From DASWJZ01 sp963720705 (GTDB lineage: Bacteria > Pseudomonadota > Alphaproteobacteria > Rhizobiales > Afifellaceae), in contig CAVRGJ010000005.1 of NCBI GenBank assembly GCA_963720705.1, positions 372,001 through 436,000 on the forward strand: DNA of 64,000 nt, written 5' to 3'. The position numbers were made by a program, and so were the translations under genes. The notes beneath the pieces are model-generated. The model ran no database searches, was not told the origin of the DNA, and worked only from the letters and a program-made list of their open reading frames with translations. Positions 1 to 8,709 of the stretch are shown here, in pieces; position 1 is the first letter of the stretch; the number at the start of each line of letters is the position of its first letter.

Positions 1-1166
1 GCACGTGTCATGTCGACGAAGCCGTCGCGGCGCTCATCGAAGAGTCCGGAGGATCCGACCGAGGCGAGGATCTCGCCGCTCCTGTGGTCGGCGACGAGGA
101 TCGCGACGGAAACGGAATCGGAGAGCGCTGCGGCGCGCTCCGACGCGAGCGACTGAAGCCGGTCCTGAAGCCCGGCATCGATCGTGATGCGATAGAGCGC
201 GGCGTCGGGCAATTCCGCGACGATCCGGTCGGCCGTGTGCGGCGCGAGCATCGGGAACTGACGGCGCACCTCCGGAACGGGCTCCGAGCGCGCTGCCGCA
301 ACGTCGTCCGCCGTCAGCACGCCGGCTTCGGCGGCGCGTTCGAGCACGCGATCGCGGGCGGCGCGCGCGGCGGCGTTGTTGCGGTCGGGGCGGCGCGCCT
401 GCGGCGATTGCGGCAGCGCGACGAGAAGCGCCGCCTCTGCCGGCGTTAGCCGGCGCGGCTCCTTGCCGAGATAGGCGAGCGAAGCGGCGCGAATTCCCTC
501 CACGTTGCCGCCGTAGGGAGCGAGCACGAGATAGAGGTTCAGAATATCGTTCTTCGAGAGCCGCTTTTCGAGCGCCAGCGCCGTCAGCATCTGATTGAGC
601 TTGCCGGAGACGCTCCGCGTCGATTCCTTGTCGAGAAGGCGCGCCACCTGCATGGTGATCGTCGACGCGCCGGAGACGGGGCGAAATTCCGTCACGAGCT
701 GGTAGGCGGCGCGGAAGAGCGCGCTGACGTCGACGCCGTGATGCAGGGGGAAGCGCCGGTCCTCGTAGGCAAAGAGCGTCTTCAGGAAGAGCGGATCGAC
801 GTCGGCGACGGTGACCGGCAGCCGCCAAAGCCCGTCGCTCGTGGTGAAGGCGCGAAGCAAGACGCCGTTGCGGTCGAGCACGACCTTGCCCGTCTCCGGG
901 GTGAGCGAGGGAAGCTCGACACTTGCCACGGCCGCCTTCAGCGCCAGCGGCGCGGCAGGCGCGATGAGACAGGCGAAGAGGAGGGCGGTTGCGGCTAGCC
1001 GACTGATGCCTCCAACCCCCCTCATCCTGAGGTGCGGCTTTGACGAAGTCGGAGCCGCCTCGAAGGAGCCTCCAGAAGGCGCCGGAACGCGCTGCGTGCT
1101 TCGAGGCCCGTCCGTCGCTCCGTTCGGGACGGGCACCTCAGCATCAGGGCGTTGGGTGGGCTCCAT
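1..1166 (-). CDS. pbpC: Penicillin-binding protein 1C (5' part; C-terminus beyond window)
   Basis: Bifunctional peptidoglycan glycosyltransferase/transpeptidase of the PBP1C class, anchored in the inner membrane. About 388 residues are visible and the frame is still open at the window edge. A hydrophobic segment at residues 54-80 is followed by the GT51 glycosyltransferase domain, with the catalytic-site motif AYEDRRFPLHHGVD (Glu135) and GASTITMQVARLL. Near the edge the sequence DERRDGFVDMTRA leads towards the transpeptidase domain, which is not seen. The gene starts 14 bases after the stop of the alpha-2-macroglobulin gene, the usual yfhM-pbpC pairing. The ATG at 1166 makes the first 47 residues come from a palindromic repeat. 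The in-frame ATG at 1025 (residue 48) lies at the end of the repeat and may be the true or ancestral start. Confidence 0.9.
   Translation of the reverse strand, partial: MEPTQRPDAEVPVPNGATDGPRSTQRVPAPSGGSFEAAPTSSKPHLRMRGVGGISRLAATALLFACLIAPAAPLALKAAVASVELPSLTPETGKVVLDRNGVLLRAFTTSDGLWRLPVTVADVDPLFLKTLFAYEDRRFPLHHGVDVSALFRAAYQLVTEFRPVSGASTITMQVARLLDKESTRSVSGKLNQMLTALALEKRLSKNDILNLYLVLAPYGGNVEGIRAASLAYLGKEPRRLTPAEAALLVALPQSPQARRPDRNNAAARAARDRVLERAAEAGVLTADDVAAARSEPVPEVRRQFPMLAPHTADRIVAELPDAALYRITIDAGLQDRLQSLASERAAALSDSVSVAILVADHRSGEILASVGSSGLFDERRDGFVDMTR
1019..1149. repeat. Palindromic intergenic-type repeat inside the pbpC 5' end
   Basis: The ends are 17-base inverted arms (CCCTCATCCTGAGGTGC on one side, two mismatches on the other). 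Inside is a second inverted pair built on GCCTCGAAG. The same element, including the GCCTCGAAGCACGC core, recurs at 30915-31048. Here it is read as codons 6-49 of pbpC if the upstream ATG is used. It resembles the REP-like elements that are common between genes in Rhizobiales genomes. Confidence 0.75.
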
Positions 1167-1180
1167 CGCTGCGGACCTGC

Positions 1181-4100
1181 TTACTTCAGCGGGCCGACCA
1201 CCTCGACCGATCCGGTGTCGGTGCGGGCGCGCCGCTCCGGCCGGTACATGTCCTCGATCAACGCCGCCGGATGCGCGAAAGTACCCGGCGAAACGGCACG
1301 GACGACGTAGGCGAACTGGAACTGCGTCGGGCCGTTTGCGGCAAGATCCCATGCCGCGACGAACCGGTCGGCGCGGAACTCCACATGCGCCGGATTGTCG
1401 ACGAGCGAGAGCCAATCGAGTGCCGAAACGTCGCCGCTTCCGAGGATGTGCGGGTTGTCGATCGCAAAGCCCGCGGGGAGCGGATCATCGAGCACCAACC
1501 GCGCTCCCTGGCTCTCCGTCGTGGTTATGTTCAGCACGGCGACGATGCGGGCACCCTGCTCGACGGTCGTAAGATCGACCGGCTTGCCGTCGAGCGTGTA
1601 GTATTCGCGCGCCAGCGAATAATAGTTGCCGCCGGCAGGCTCGGGCGTCGCCGGGATACCGCGCACGGTGATGCCGACCTCGATCGGCCGGTCGCCCTTG
1701 TTGGTGATCTTGAGCGGCGCGACGGCGAGGCTATCCGCGTCGAGGCTGCGGAAGAGCGGACCCTTGAGCGGTTCGCCGTCGACGACGAGCTTCGGCTCCG
1801 ACAGGCTCTGCATCAGTGCATGCGCGGCAAGGAGCGACCACGCGTCCTCCTGCGTGCTCGTGTAGGAGACGGCGAGCCGTTCCGTCTCCACCCTGTTCGA
1901 AAGGCTGACAAGGTCGATGCCGGTGCGCGTCTCCGAGGCGAGCGTCAGCGTCGCCGCACTGTCGCGAAGGTTGGAGCCGTAGTCGCTGCGCCAGCCCTCA
2001 TTCGCGTCGGTCGGCGTGTAAAGCGCGCCGAGCGCGGCGCGGAACACCGCGTCGGCACGCGGCTTGTCGCCGTAGAGCGCGAGCGCTGCGCCGATCTGCG
2101 CCTTGGCAAGGGGCGTCGCGAAGGCGTCGAGCTTGGTCTCCGCGTAGTAGCGCAGATCGCCGATCGCGGCGCGGCCGTTGGCGGCGAGCACGTAGAGCGC
2201 ATAGGCGATGTCCTCGCCGCCCGACTGGAAGTCGCTCGCATAAGCGAGCTTATTCTTCAGATTATCGAGCGCGAGGTCGAAGGCCTGAGCCGGGACCGAA
2301 TAACCCTTCTGGCGTGCCCGCGTCAGGAAGTCGGTGACGTAGGAATCGAGCCATAGATCTTCGCTGCCTGGCGCCCACAGCCCGAACGAGCCGGCGGCGG
2401 ACTGGTTGGCGAGCACGCCGGCGACCGCCTTCTGCACGCGGTCGCGGATGTCGGGATCGCTCGCAAGGCCGGCCTGGACCGCCACGTCGTTCAGATAGAC
2501 GAGCGGCATCGCGCGGCTCGTAATCTGCTCTGTGCAGCCGTAGGGATAGCGGTCGAGCGCGCGCAGGATCGCCGGCACGTTGAGCCGCCCGGCGCCGCTC
2601 GCTCCGACCTGGATCGAGGCGGTGCCCGGCACGAGTCCGGCGAGCCGGTCGGCGGTGACGGAGAGTTCGGCACCGGGTTTGAGCTCGACGAAATCGGTCG
2701 TGGCGACCGGCGGCTCATTCAGGCGCACCGGAAGACTCAGTCCCTTCGTCAACGTCGTCCCGTCGGGAAGCGTCAGCGCGACGGTCAGCATGTCGTCGCC
2801 GACCTTGTCACCAGAAATCGGGATGAGCACTTCCGTCCGCTCGCCTTGCGCTAGCTCGATCGTGCGGTTGGCATAGGCCGGGTCGACGGAGACCGCGCTT
2901 CCGGTCGACGACACTGAAAGCGCGACGCTGCCGGCCGCTTCGGCGACTGAGGTCAGGTCGAGCTTCAGCCGCGACTTGTCGCCCGGCGCGAGGAAGTTCG
3001 GCAGCGCCGCCGTCACGACGACGGGGTCGCGGACCAGCACGTCCTTCTCCGCGTGGCCTACGCCTTCCTTGGTCCAGGCGAGTGCCATCAGACGGACGGT
3101 GCCGTTGAAGTCGGGGATCGGCACGGAGACGTGCGCAGTGCCGTCGGGACCGACCTCGACGATGCCGGAGTGGAAGGCGACGAGCGTCTCCGTCGGCGGC
3201 GTCCCTTGGAACTGCGCGAGTCCCGCATCGCCGCCGGAGCGCACGACGCCGCGCACCCCCTGCATACGGTCGATCAGCTGGTTGTAGAGGTCACGGATGG
3301 CCATGCCGAGACGGCGCTGGCCGAAATAGTAGGTCTCCGGATCGGGCGTCTCGTAGCGCGTCAGATTCAAGATCCCGAGATCGACCGCGGCGAGCGTGAC
3401 GTAGGCCGTCGAGTTGGCGGGCAGGTTGGCGAGCGTCAGCCCGACCTCCATGTCCTGACGCGGACGCATCTCGTCCGGCGCGTCGATGGCGACCGGCAAC
3501 GCGCGCTCGCCGGGGTCGACGCCAGCCCAGGCAAGCCCGATGGCGCGGCCCGGCATGCGCTTCGCCTCAATATCCATCGGCCGGTAGAGTGCCGCCGTCA
3601 CGTAGGCGCCGGGGCCCCAGTCGCGCGTCACCGGAAGATCGACGTCGGCGGCGTTGCCGATCACCTCGACCGACTTCGTCGTGATCAGCCGGTCGTCGAC
3701 AACCATGATCAGCGCGACGCCGTTGAAGCGGCTCTCGATGTGGACGCGCGCGGTGTCGCCGACCGCGTAGCGGTCCTTGTCGAGCGACACCTTCAAGGCT
3801 TCGGGCGTGTCGAGCGCCTTCGCCGCGACGTACCAGCCGGCCTCGAAGTCGAAGCTTGCGGGAAGCGCACCGGAATCGCTCTCAAGCTCCAGCCGGTAGG
3901 TGCCCCATTCGACCTTGGCCTCGATTTTCGCCGCGCTGTCGGCTGAAACATCGACCGTGCCGTTGGCGACGCGGCTCTTCGTCTCCACCGTCTCATAGTT
4001 CCAGCGCCCGTCGGCGCGGTACCATTGGAAGTCGGTGCGGATCGCATAAAGCGACCAGCGGAGATTGTCGGCGGCCGCTCGCGCACCGGACTTGTCGAGC

Positions 4101-6676
4101 GCGATCGCCTCGAAGGCGACGGGAGAATTCTCGCCGGCCGCGCCGTCGAAAAGCGGCTTGATACCGAGGCGTGCCGATTTGCCTGCGACCGGCAGAGTCT
4201 TGCTGCGCTCGACCGGGCTGCCGCTGGTATCGATTACGCGCACGTTCACCGTCGCCGTAAGCGGCAGGCTGGTCGCGCCCGCGTCGGGAAGCTTTATCGC
4301 TACCTGGGCGTGGCCGGTATCGTCGGTGGTCGTGCCGGAGAGCGGCTCGATCGTCGTATCGAAGTTCTCCTCGGCAAGGCCGAAGACGTAACCGGGGTAC
4401 TGGTCGAGCGTGTGCGCGGCGGACAGCGCCGTCTCGCCCTCGACGTCGAGATTTGAGGCCGGCGCGCCGTAGAGGAAGCGGGCGTCGACGGAAAGCTCGC
4501 CGGGCGCTGCGGGATTTATCGCCTCGGTGCTGGCGGAGAGGTCGAAGTCGAGGCGCTCCGGCTCGAAGTCCTCCACCAGGAACGTCGTCTCGGCGAGCGG
4601 TGAGCCCTTCACGTCGGCATAGACGCCGATCCGCCAAGTGCCGCGCATCGCGTCCGCCGCTAGATTGATCGGCGTGACGTTGCCGCCGAGACCTTCGTCG
4701 GTGAGCGTGACACGGCTATGCTCCTTGCCATCCGGCCGCGTCACGATCGCCGTCAGGGGAACGTTCTCAACTGCGCGAGCGGTCGCGTCGCGCACGAGCG
4801 CTGTGGCGTAGACCGTCTCGCCGACGCGGTAGATGCCGCGCTCGGTGGTGAGGAACACATCGAGCGGCTTCGGCGGCGCGCGGCCCTCGACGCCGCGGTC
4901 GGTCAGATCCATCGCCGCCTTGGAGAGGTCAAGGAAGCTGTAGTCGCCCGCCGTCGTCTCTGCTGTGAGAAGCCCCGGCGCCATTGAGCCGGTGCCGCGG
5001 ATCAGGCCGGGGGCGAAATTGGCGTAGCCAGACGAATCCGTCGTTGCCTCGCCGAGAACCTCATTGTTGACGGCGACGAGCTTCAGCGAGACGTCTCCGA
5101 CCGGACCGGCGGTGCCGAGCGAGCGCACCATGACGTGCAGGCCATCGTTCCCGGAAAGCGTGGTCAGGCCGAGATCGGTGACGATGAACCATTGCGTCGC
5201 CTTCGGCCCCCACTCATCGGACGATGCGTTCACGGCCTCCGCGGTGAGCACATAGGCACCGGGCTTGAGCGTCGACTGCAGATCGCCGACCGGAATTGCG
5301 GTCGTCATCTCGCGGTTGATGTCGCTTTGCACGTCGACGGTGCCCGTCCACACCTTCTCGCCCGACTTCGCTTCGATCTGGTCGGTCTCCCAATAAGAAA
5401 GCTGCGAAAGGAAGGTGCCGTCGGCGATCGTGGTCGCGAGCTGTCGGTCGCCGATGCGGTAGAGCACGGCGTTGATTCTGTTGGTGTTGACGGTGACGAC
5501 TGGGATCGTCGGTTCGCCGCCGGCGGGCAGTACGTAGGCGTTGCCGAGGAAGCGGACCGAGGGAGCGCGGTCGCGCACGAAGATGTCGAGATCGACACTC
5601 TTCGCCAGCGTTTCGCCGTCGGCGGCCGGGATGCCGGCGCGCGCGGTCACGTGGTAGCGGCGCCCATGCTCAACGCCGTCGATGCAGATTTGCTGGCCGC
5701 TGCCTTCGACTGCGAAGTTGGTGCCGCCCTCGACGCCGACGAAATCGCCGTAGTCGCGGCCTGATGCGAGGTTGTCGGAGAAATTCAGACAGATGCGGGG
5801 TGCTGCAGCGTCCGCTTCCACGACATTGTCGACGATGCGGAAGCCGTGCTCGGCGACAACGGAATCGTAAGTGGCACGTGTCGATTCGTTCTCAACGAGC
5901 GCAAGGCTCGCGCGATAGGCGCGGATCGCCTCTTTCCAGTCGTAACGGTCGCCGAGCGACCAGCCGAGATCGGTCAGCGCCTGCGCTCGCTCCTCCGGGG
6001 TGACGGCGTGGAGGTAGGCGTTGATCGCGCCGGCGGTGCGATTGGTCGAGAGCGTCTGCTGCACCTCGTAGTCGTCGCTCGAGGCGTTGATCGCTGTGTC
6101 GGTGTAGCGCATCCACAGCCCGAAATCGTCGGGCCGGAATTTCAGCGCGTCGGTGTAGTGGTCGAGCGCGGAAAGAGAATCGCCGCCATCCTTGGCCGAC
6201 TGGGCGGCCGCGATCGCGCTGGTGGCATCCTTGTCGGAGATGGGCTTATCGGAAATCTGGCCGACGAGGTGTCGTGCCTCGTCGACATAGGACTGATCGA
6301 GGAAGCCGAGCTCGCTCATGCGCTCGGCGGCGACGTCGGGCTGGGGCGCCGCCGATGCCGCGACGATGCGGCCGGAGATCGCTCCGGCAACCGCCCGCAA
6401 CTCGCCGACGCCGTTCTTCAGGAAGCACCAGCGCGCCGAAGAATTGTAGGTGAAGGCCTGGCACTGCTTGTCGCCCTGGCAGGCCGTCTTGCACTGGTCG
6501 AGGTCTACGTCTTTGCGGACGTCGTAATCGCTGCCGAAATAGTCGGCGCCTTCAGTGACGACGAGGCGTCGTTCCTGAGAGAAAGCCGTCGGGGGAAGGA
6601 GGAAGGGGGCAAGAAAAACGAGCAGCAACGAAAAAGCGCGGACGAACCCTCGCATCGGACTCTCCCAGGCGCCCAC
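1181..6676 (-). CDS. Alpha-2-macroglobulin family protein with PAN domain (YfhM/ECAM-like)
   Basis: A 1831-residue periplasmic protein that is thought to trap foreign proteases after cell-envelope damage, with PBP1C repairing the peptidoglycan. It begins with a signal peptide (hydrophobic residues about 14-32, likely cleaved near AFS-QE). There is no lipobox, unlike E. coli YfhM. Residues about 36-95 form a cysteine-rich PAN/Apple-like domain (DLDQCKTACQGDKQC, WCFLKN). Macroglobulin and bait-region domains follow. The thioester motif is intact: GCTEQ with Cys1381. An alternative start, Met8, is at 6655. The gene lies 90 bases downstream of malQ and immediately upstream of pbpC. The family call is secure; the protease-trap role is inferred from family knowledge. 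Confidence 0.9.
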   Translation of the reverse strand: MGAWESPMRGFVRAFSLLLVFLAPFLLPPTAFSQERRLVVTEGADYFGSDYDVRKDVDLDQCKTACQGDKQCQAFTYNSSARWCFLKNGVGELRAVAGAISGRIVAASAAPQPDVAAERMSELGFLDQSYVDEARHLVGQISDKPISDKDATSAIAAAQSAKDGGDSLSALDHYTDALKFRPDDFGLWMRYTDTAINASSDDYEVQQTLSTNRTAGAINAYLHAVTPEERAQALTDLGWSLGDRYDWKEAIRAYRASLALVENESTRATYDSVVAEHGFRIVDNVVEADAAAPRICLNFSDNLASGRDYGDFVGVEGGTNFAVEGSGQQICIDGVEHGRRYHVTARAGIPAADGETLAKSVDLDIFVRDRAPSVRFLGNAYVLPAGGEPTIPVVTVNTNRINAVLYRIGDRQLATTIADGTFLSQLSYWETDQIEAKSGEKVWTGTVDVQSDINREMTTAIPVGDLQSTLKPGAYVLTAEAVNASSDEWGPKATQWFIVTDLGLTTLSGNDGLHVMVRSLGTAGPVGDVSLKLVAVNNEVLGEATTDSSGYANFAPGLIRGTGSMAPGLLTAETTAGDYSFLDLSKAAMDLTDRGVEGRAPPKPLDVFLTTERGIYRVGETVYATALVRDATARAVENVPLTAIVTRPDGKEHSRVTLTDEGLGGNVTPINLAADAMRGTWRIGVYADVKGSPLAETTFLVEDFEPERLDFDLSASTEAINPAAPGELSVDARFLYGAPASNLDVEGETALSAAHTLDQYPGYVFGLAEENFDTTIEPLSGTTTDDTGHAQVAIKLPDAGATSLPLTATVNVRVIDTSGSPVERSKTLPVAGKSARLGIKPLFDGAAGENSPVAFEAIALDKSGARAAADNLRWSLYAIRTDFQWYRADGRWNYETVETKSRVANGTVDVSADSAAKIEAKVEWGTYRLELESDSGALPASFDFEAGWYVAAKALDTPEALKVSLDKDRYAVGDTARVHIESRFNGVALIMVVDDRLITTKSVEVIGNAADVDLPVTRDWGPGAYVTAALYRPMDIEAKRMPGRAIGLAWAGVDPGERALPVAIDAPDEMRPRQDMEVGLTLANLPANSTAYVTLAAVDLGILNLTRYETPDPETYYFGQRRLGMAIRDLYNQLIDRMQGVRGVVRSGGDAGLAQFQGTPPTETLVAFHSGIVEVGPDGTAHVSVPIPDFNGTVRLMALAWTKEGVGHAEKDVLVRDPVVVTAALPNFLAPGDKSRLKLDLTSVAEAAGSVALSVSSTGSAVSVDPAYANRTIELAQGERTEVLIPISGDKVGDDMLTVALTLPDGTTLTKGLSLPVRLNEPPVATTDFVELKPGAELSVTADRLAGLVPGTASIQVGASGAGRLNVPAILRALDRYPYGCTEQITSRAMPLVYLNDVAVQAGLASDPDIRDRVQKAVAGVLANQSAAGSFGLWAPGSEDLWLDSYVTDFLTRARQKGYSVPAQAFDLALDNLKNKLAYASDFQSGGEDIAYALYVLAANGRAAIGDLRYYAETKLDAFATPLAKAQIGAALALYGDKPRADAVFRAALGALYTPTDANEGWRSDYGSNLRDSAATLTLASETRTGIDLVSLSNRVETERLAVSYTSTQEDAWSLLAAHALMQSLSEPKLVVDGEPLKGPLFRSLDADSLAVAPLKITNKGDRPIEVGITVRGIPATPEPAGGNYYSLAREYYTLDGKPVDLTTVEQGARIVAVLNITTTESQGARLVLDDPLPAGFAIDNPHILGSGDVSALDWLSLVDNPAHVEFRADRFVAAWDLAANGPTQFQFAYVVRAVSPGTFAHPAALIEDMYRPERRARTDTGSVEVVGPLK

Positions 6677-6766
6677 CCCTTGGCGGCGAGAACCTACGGG
6701 GTCACCGAAGCCACGTAAAGCGGCACAGCGTGCATTTCGCCCGGTTTCGACGACCAGTGGGCCACT

Positions 6767-8654
6767 CTAACCCGGCTTCGGCCGCTCGCCGCGAAGCGCC
6801 TCAGTGATGGCGCGAAAAAGCGGCGAGCCCGGCAGTTCCTCAAGCTCGACCGCAAGCTTGCGCCGCCAGTTCGGATGCTCGGTCGTGGTGCCGGGGATGT
6901 TTACCTGCTCCATTGCGCCCGTCAGATCCTCGGCCTGCACCACGAGGAGGCGTGAGGGCGAACGCGCCACAGCGACGTGAAGCGCGATGGCGAGGCTCTC
7001 CGGCAACTCGTGCGGCGCCTCCGCCTCGCCGTGCATGACCGCTTCCATTCCCTCAGGAAGGAGCTCAGCATTCGCGAGCAGCCCGAGCAGGCGGCGCCGC
7101 CAATGCGCGCGTTCCTCGCGCAGCCGCACGAGGTCGACGCCACCGACCATTCCAATTCTGTGGCGGACGTCGATGTCGTGCCCGCTCCACCAGCCCGCAA
7201 GCGTGTGAAGGTCGTGGGTGGTGAGGCAGGCGAGCGCTTCGCGCGGATAGTGCGCAGGCGGTGAGAAATGGTCGTGATGTTTTTCGAAGAAGAAGACGCG
7301 ATAGCTCTGGATCTCCGTCTGTTGCATCACTTCGCGGAAGCCGGGCGGCACGACGCCGAGGTCCTCGCCGATGACGATCGCGTGGCGCGCCTGCGAGACC
7401 GCGGCGAGCTCCTTCAGCATGTCGTGGAAGGGATAACGCACGTAGACGCCGTCGGCGGCCATCAGGCCTTCGGCAATCCAGAACAGCCGGTAGAGGCTCA
7501 TCGCATGGTCGATGCGAAGCGCTCCGGCATGGCGCAGCGTCGCGTCGATCGACTGGCGATAAGGCTCGAAGCCGCGCGCAACGAGCGCCGCCGACGAGAG
7601 CGGAGCAAGGCCCCAGTCCTGGCCCGCCTCGTTGAAATAGTCGGGCGGCGCGCCGATGCGGGCGGTCGGCACGACGAGATCGCGATCCGACCAGGTCGCC
7701 GAGCCGTCCGGCGCCACGCCGACGGCAAGGTCGAGATAGAAGCCGATGCGGAGGCCGGCTTCGCGCGCGCGCTCTTGCGCCGCGACAAGCTGGCGGTCGG
7801 CAAGCCATTGCAGCCAGGCGTGAAACGCGACGAGCTCCTTCTGCTCCTCGGCGAAGGCGCGCACCGCGTCGGTACCCGGGATGCGCGTACTCCTCCGGCC
7901 AGCCATGCCAGGCCGGGCCGTTGCCGAGTTGGACCATCGCCGCGGAGAGCGTCTCGAAGAGGGCGTGCAGATAGAGCGGGGAGCCCTCTTTCGTGATGAA
8001 GCGCTCGTAATCCTCGCGCTCGTCGTCGCCTCCATGCGTCGCGAAGATGCGGAAGAGGATCAGAAGCGCCTTCAGCTTCGACGGGCCGATGTGCCGGTAG
8101 TCGACGAGCTCCGCTTCGCGCGCACCCTCGGGCGGCACGAGTGCGTCCGCCATGCCTTCGAATCCGGGTGCCTTGTCGACGGCAATATAAAGCGGGTTCA
8201 GGAACAGGCGGTTCGAGGGGGAGAAGGGGCTTGCGCGCTCCGGCGCGGCGGTGAAGAGCGCGTGCAGCGGATTGACGCCGACGAAGTCGGCGCCGGCCTG
8301 CGCCGCGATCTCGGCGAAGCGCGCCAGGTCCTCAAAGTCGCCGATGCCCCAGTTGCGCGCGGATTTTAAGCCATAGAGCTGGCACCCGATGCCCCAGGCT
8401 CGCCCGTGCTTCAGCCAATCCGGCACGAAGCAGGTGATGCCGGTCGGCGCCTCCATGCCGCCGAAATCGATGGGCGTCAGCGTGGCGAGCGAGGCGGCGA
8501 TCGCGTCCTCGTCGCCGGCTGCGATCCCCATTGCGGTGAGCGTCACGCGCTTGGCGTCGTCGGAGACGAGGACCGTTTCTCCCGTCAGCGAGAGGTAGCT
8601 CGCTTCGATGCCGACCATCGCGGCAAGGCGATCAAGGGCTTCGCTCACCTGCAA
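6767..8654 (-). pseudogene. malQ: 4-alpha-glucanotransferase (amylomaltase), frameshifted
   Basis: GH77 amylomaltase that moves alpha-1,4-glucan segments between maltodextrins in glycogen breakdown. The N-terminal half (8654 to about 7885; TTG start with AGGG just upstream) reads well through RAWGIGCQLYGL, NWGIGDFEDL and FVGVNPLHALF up to AWHGWPEEYA. The C-terminal half continues in another frame from IPGTDAVRAFAEEQ through LRIDHAMSLYRLFW, VIGEDLGVVP and TTHDLHTLAGWW to the end. Removing one base from GCGC at 7883-7886 joins the halves as WPEEYRIPGTDAV (or WPEEYAIPG), which fits the family. This is either a genuine frameshift or a sequencing or assembly error. It is the last glycogen gene of the operon, 55 bases after glgX. 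Confidence 0.88.
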
Positions 8655-8709
8655 GGCCCTGCGAAATTCGTACCACCGCCGCGCGCTGTGTGCGCGCCAG
8701 GCGGCGCCC

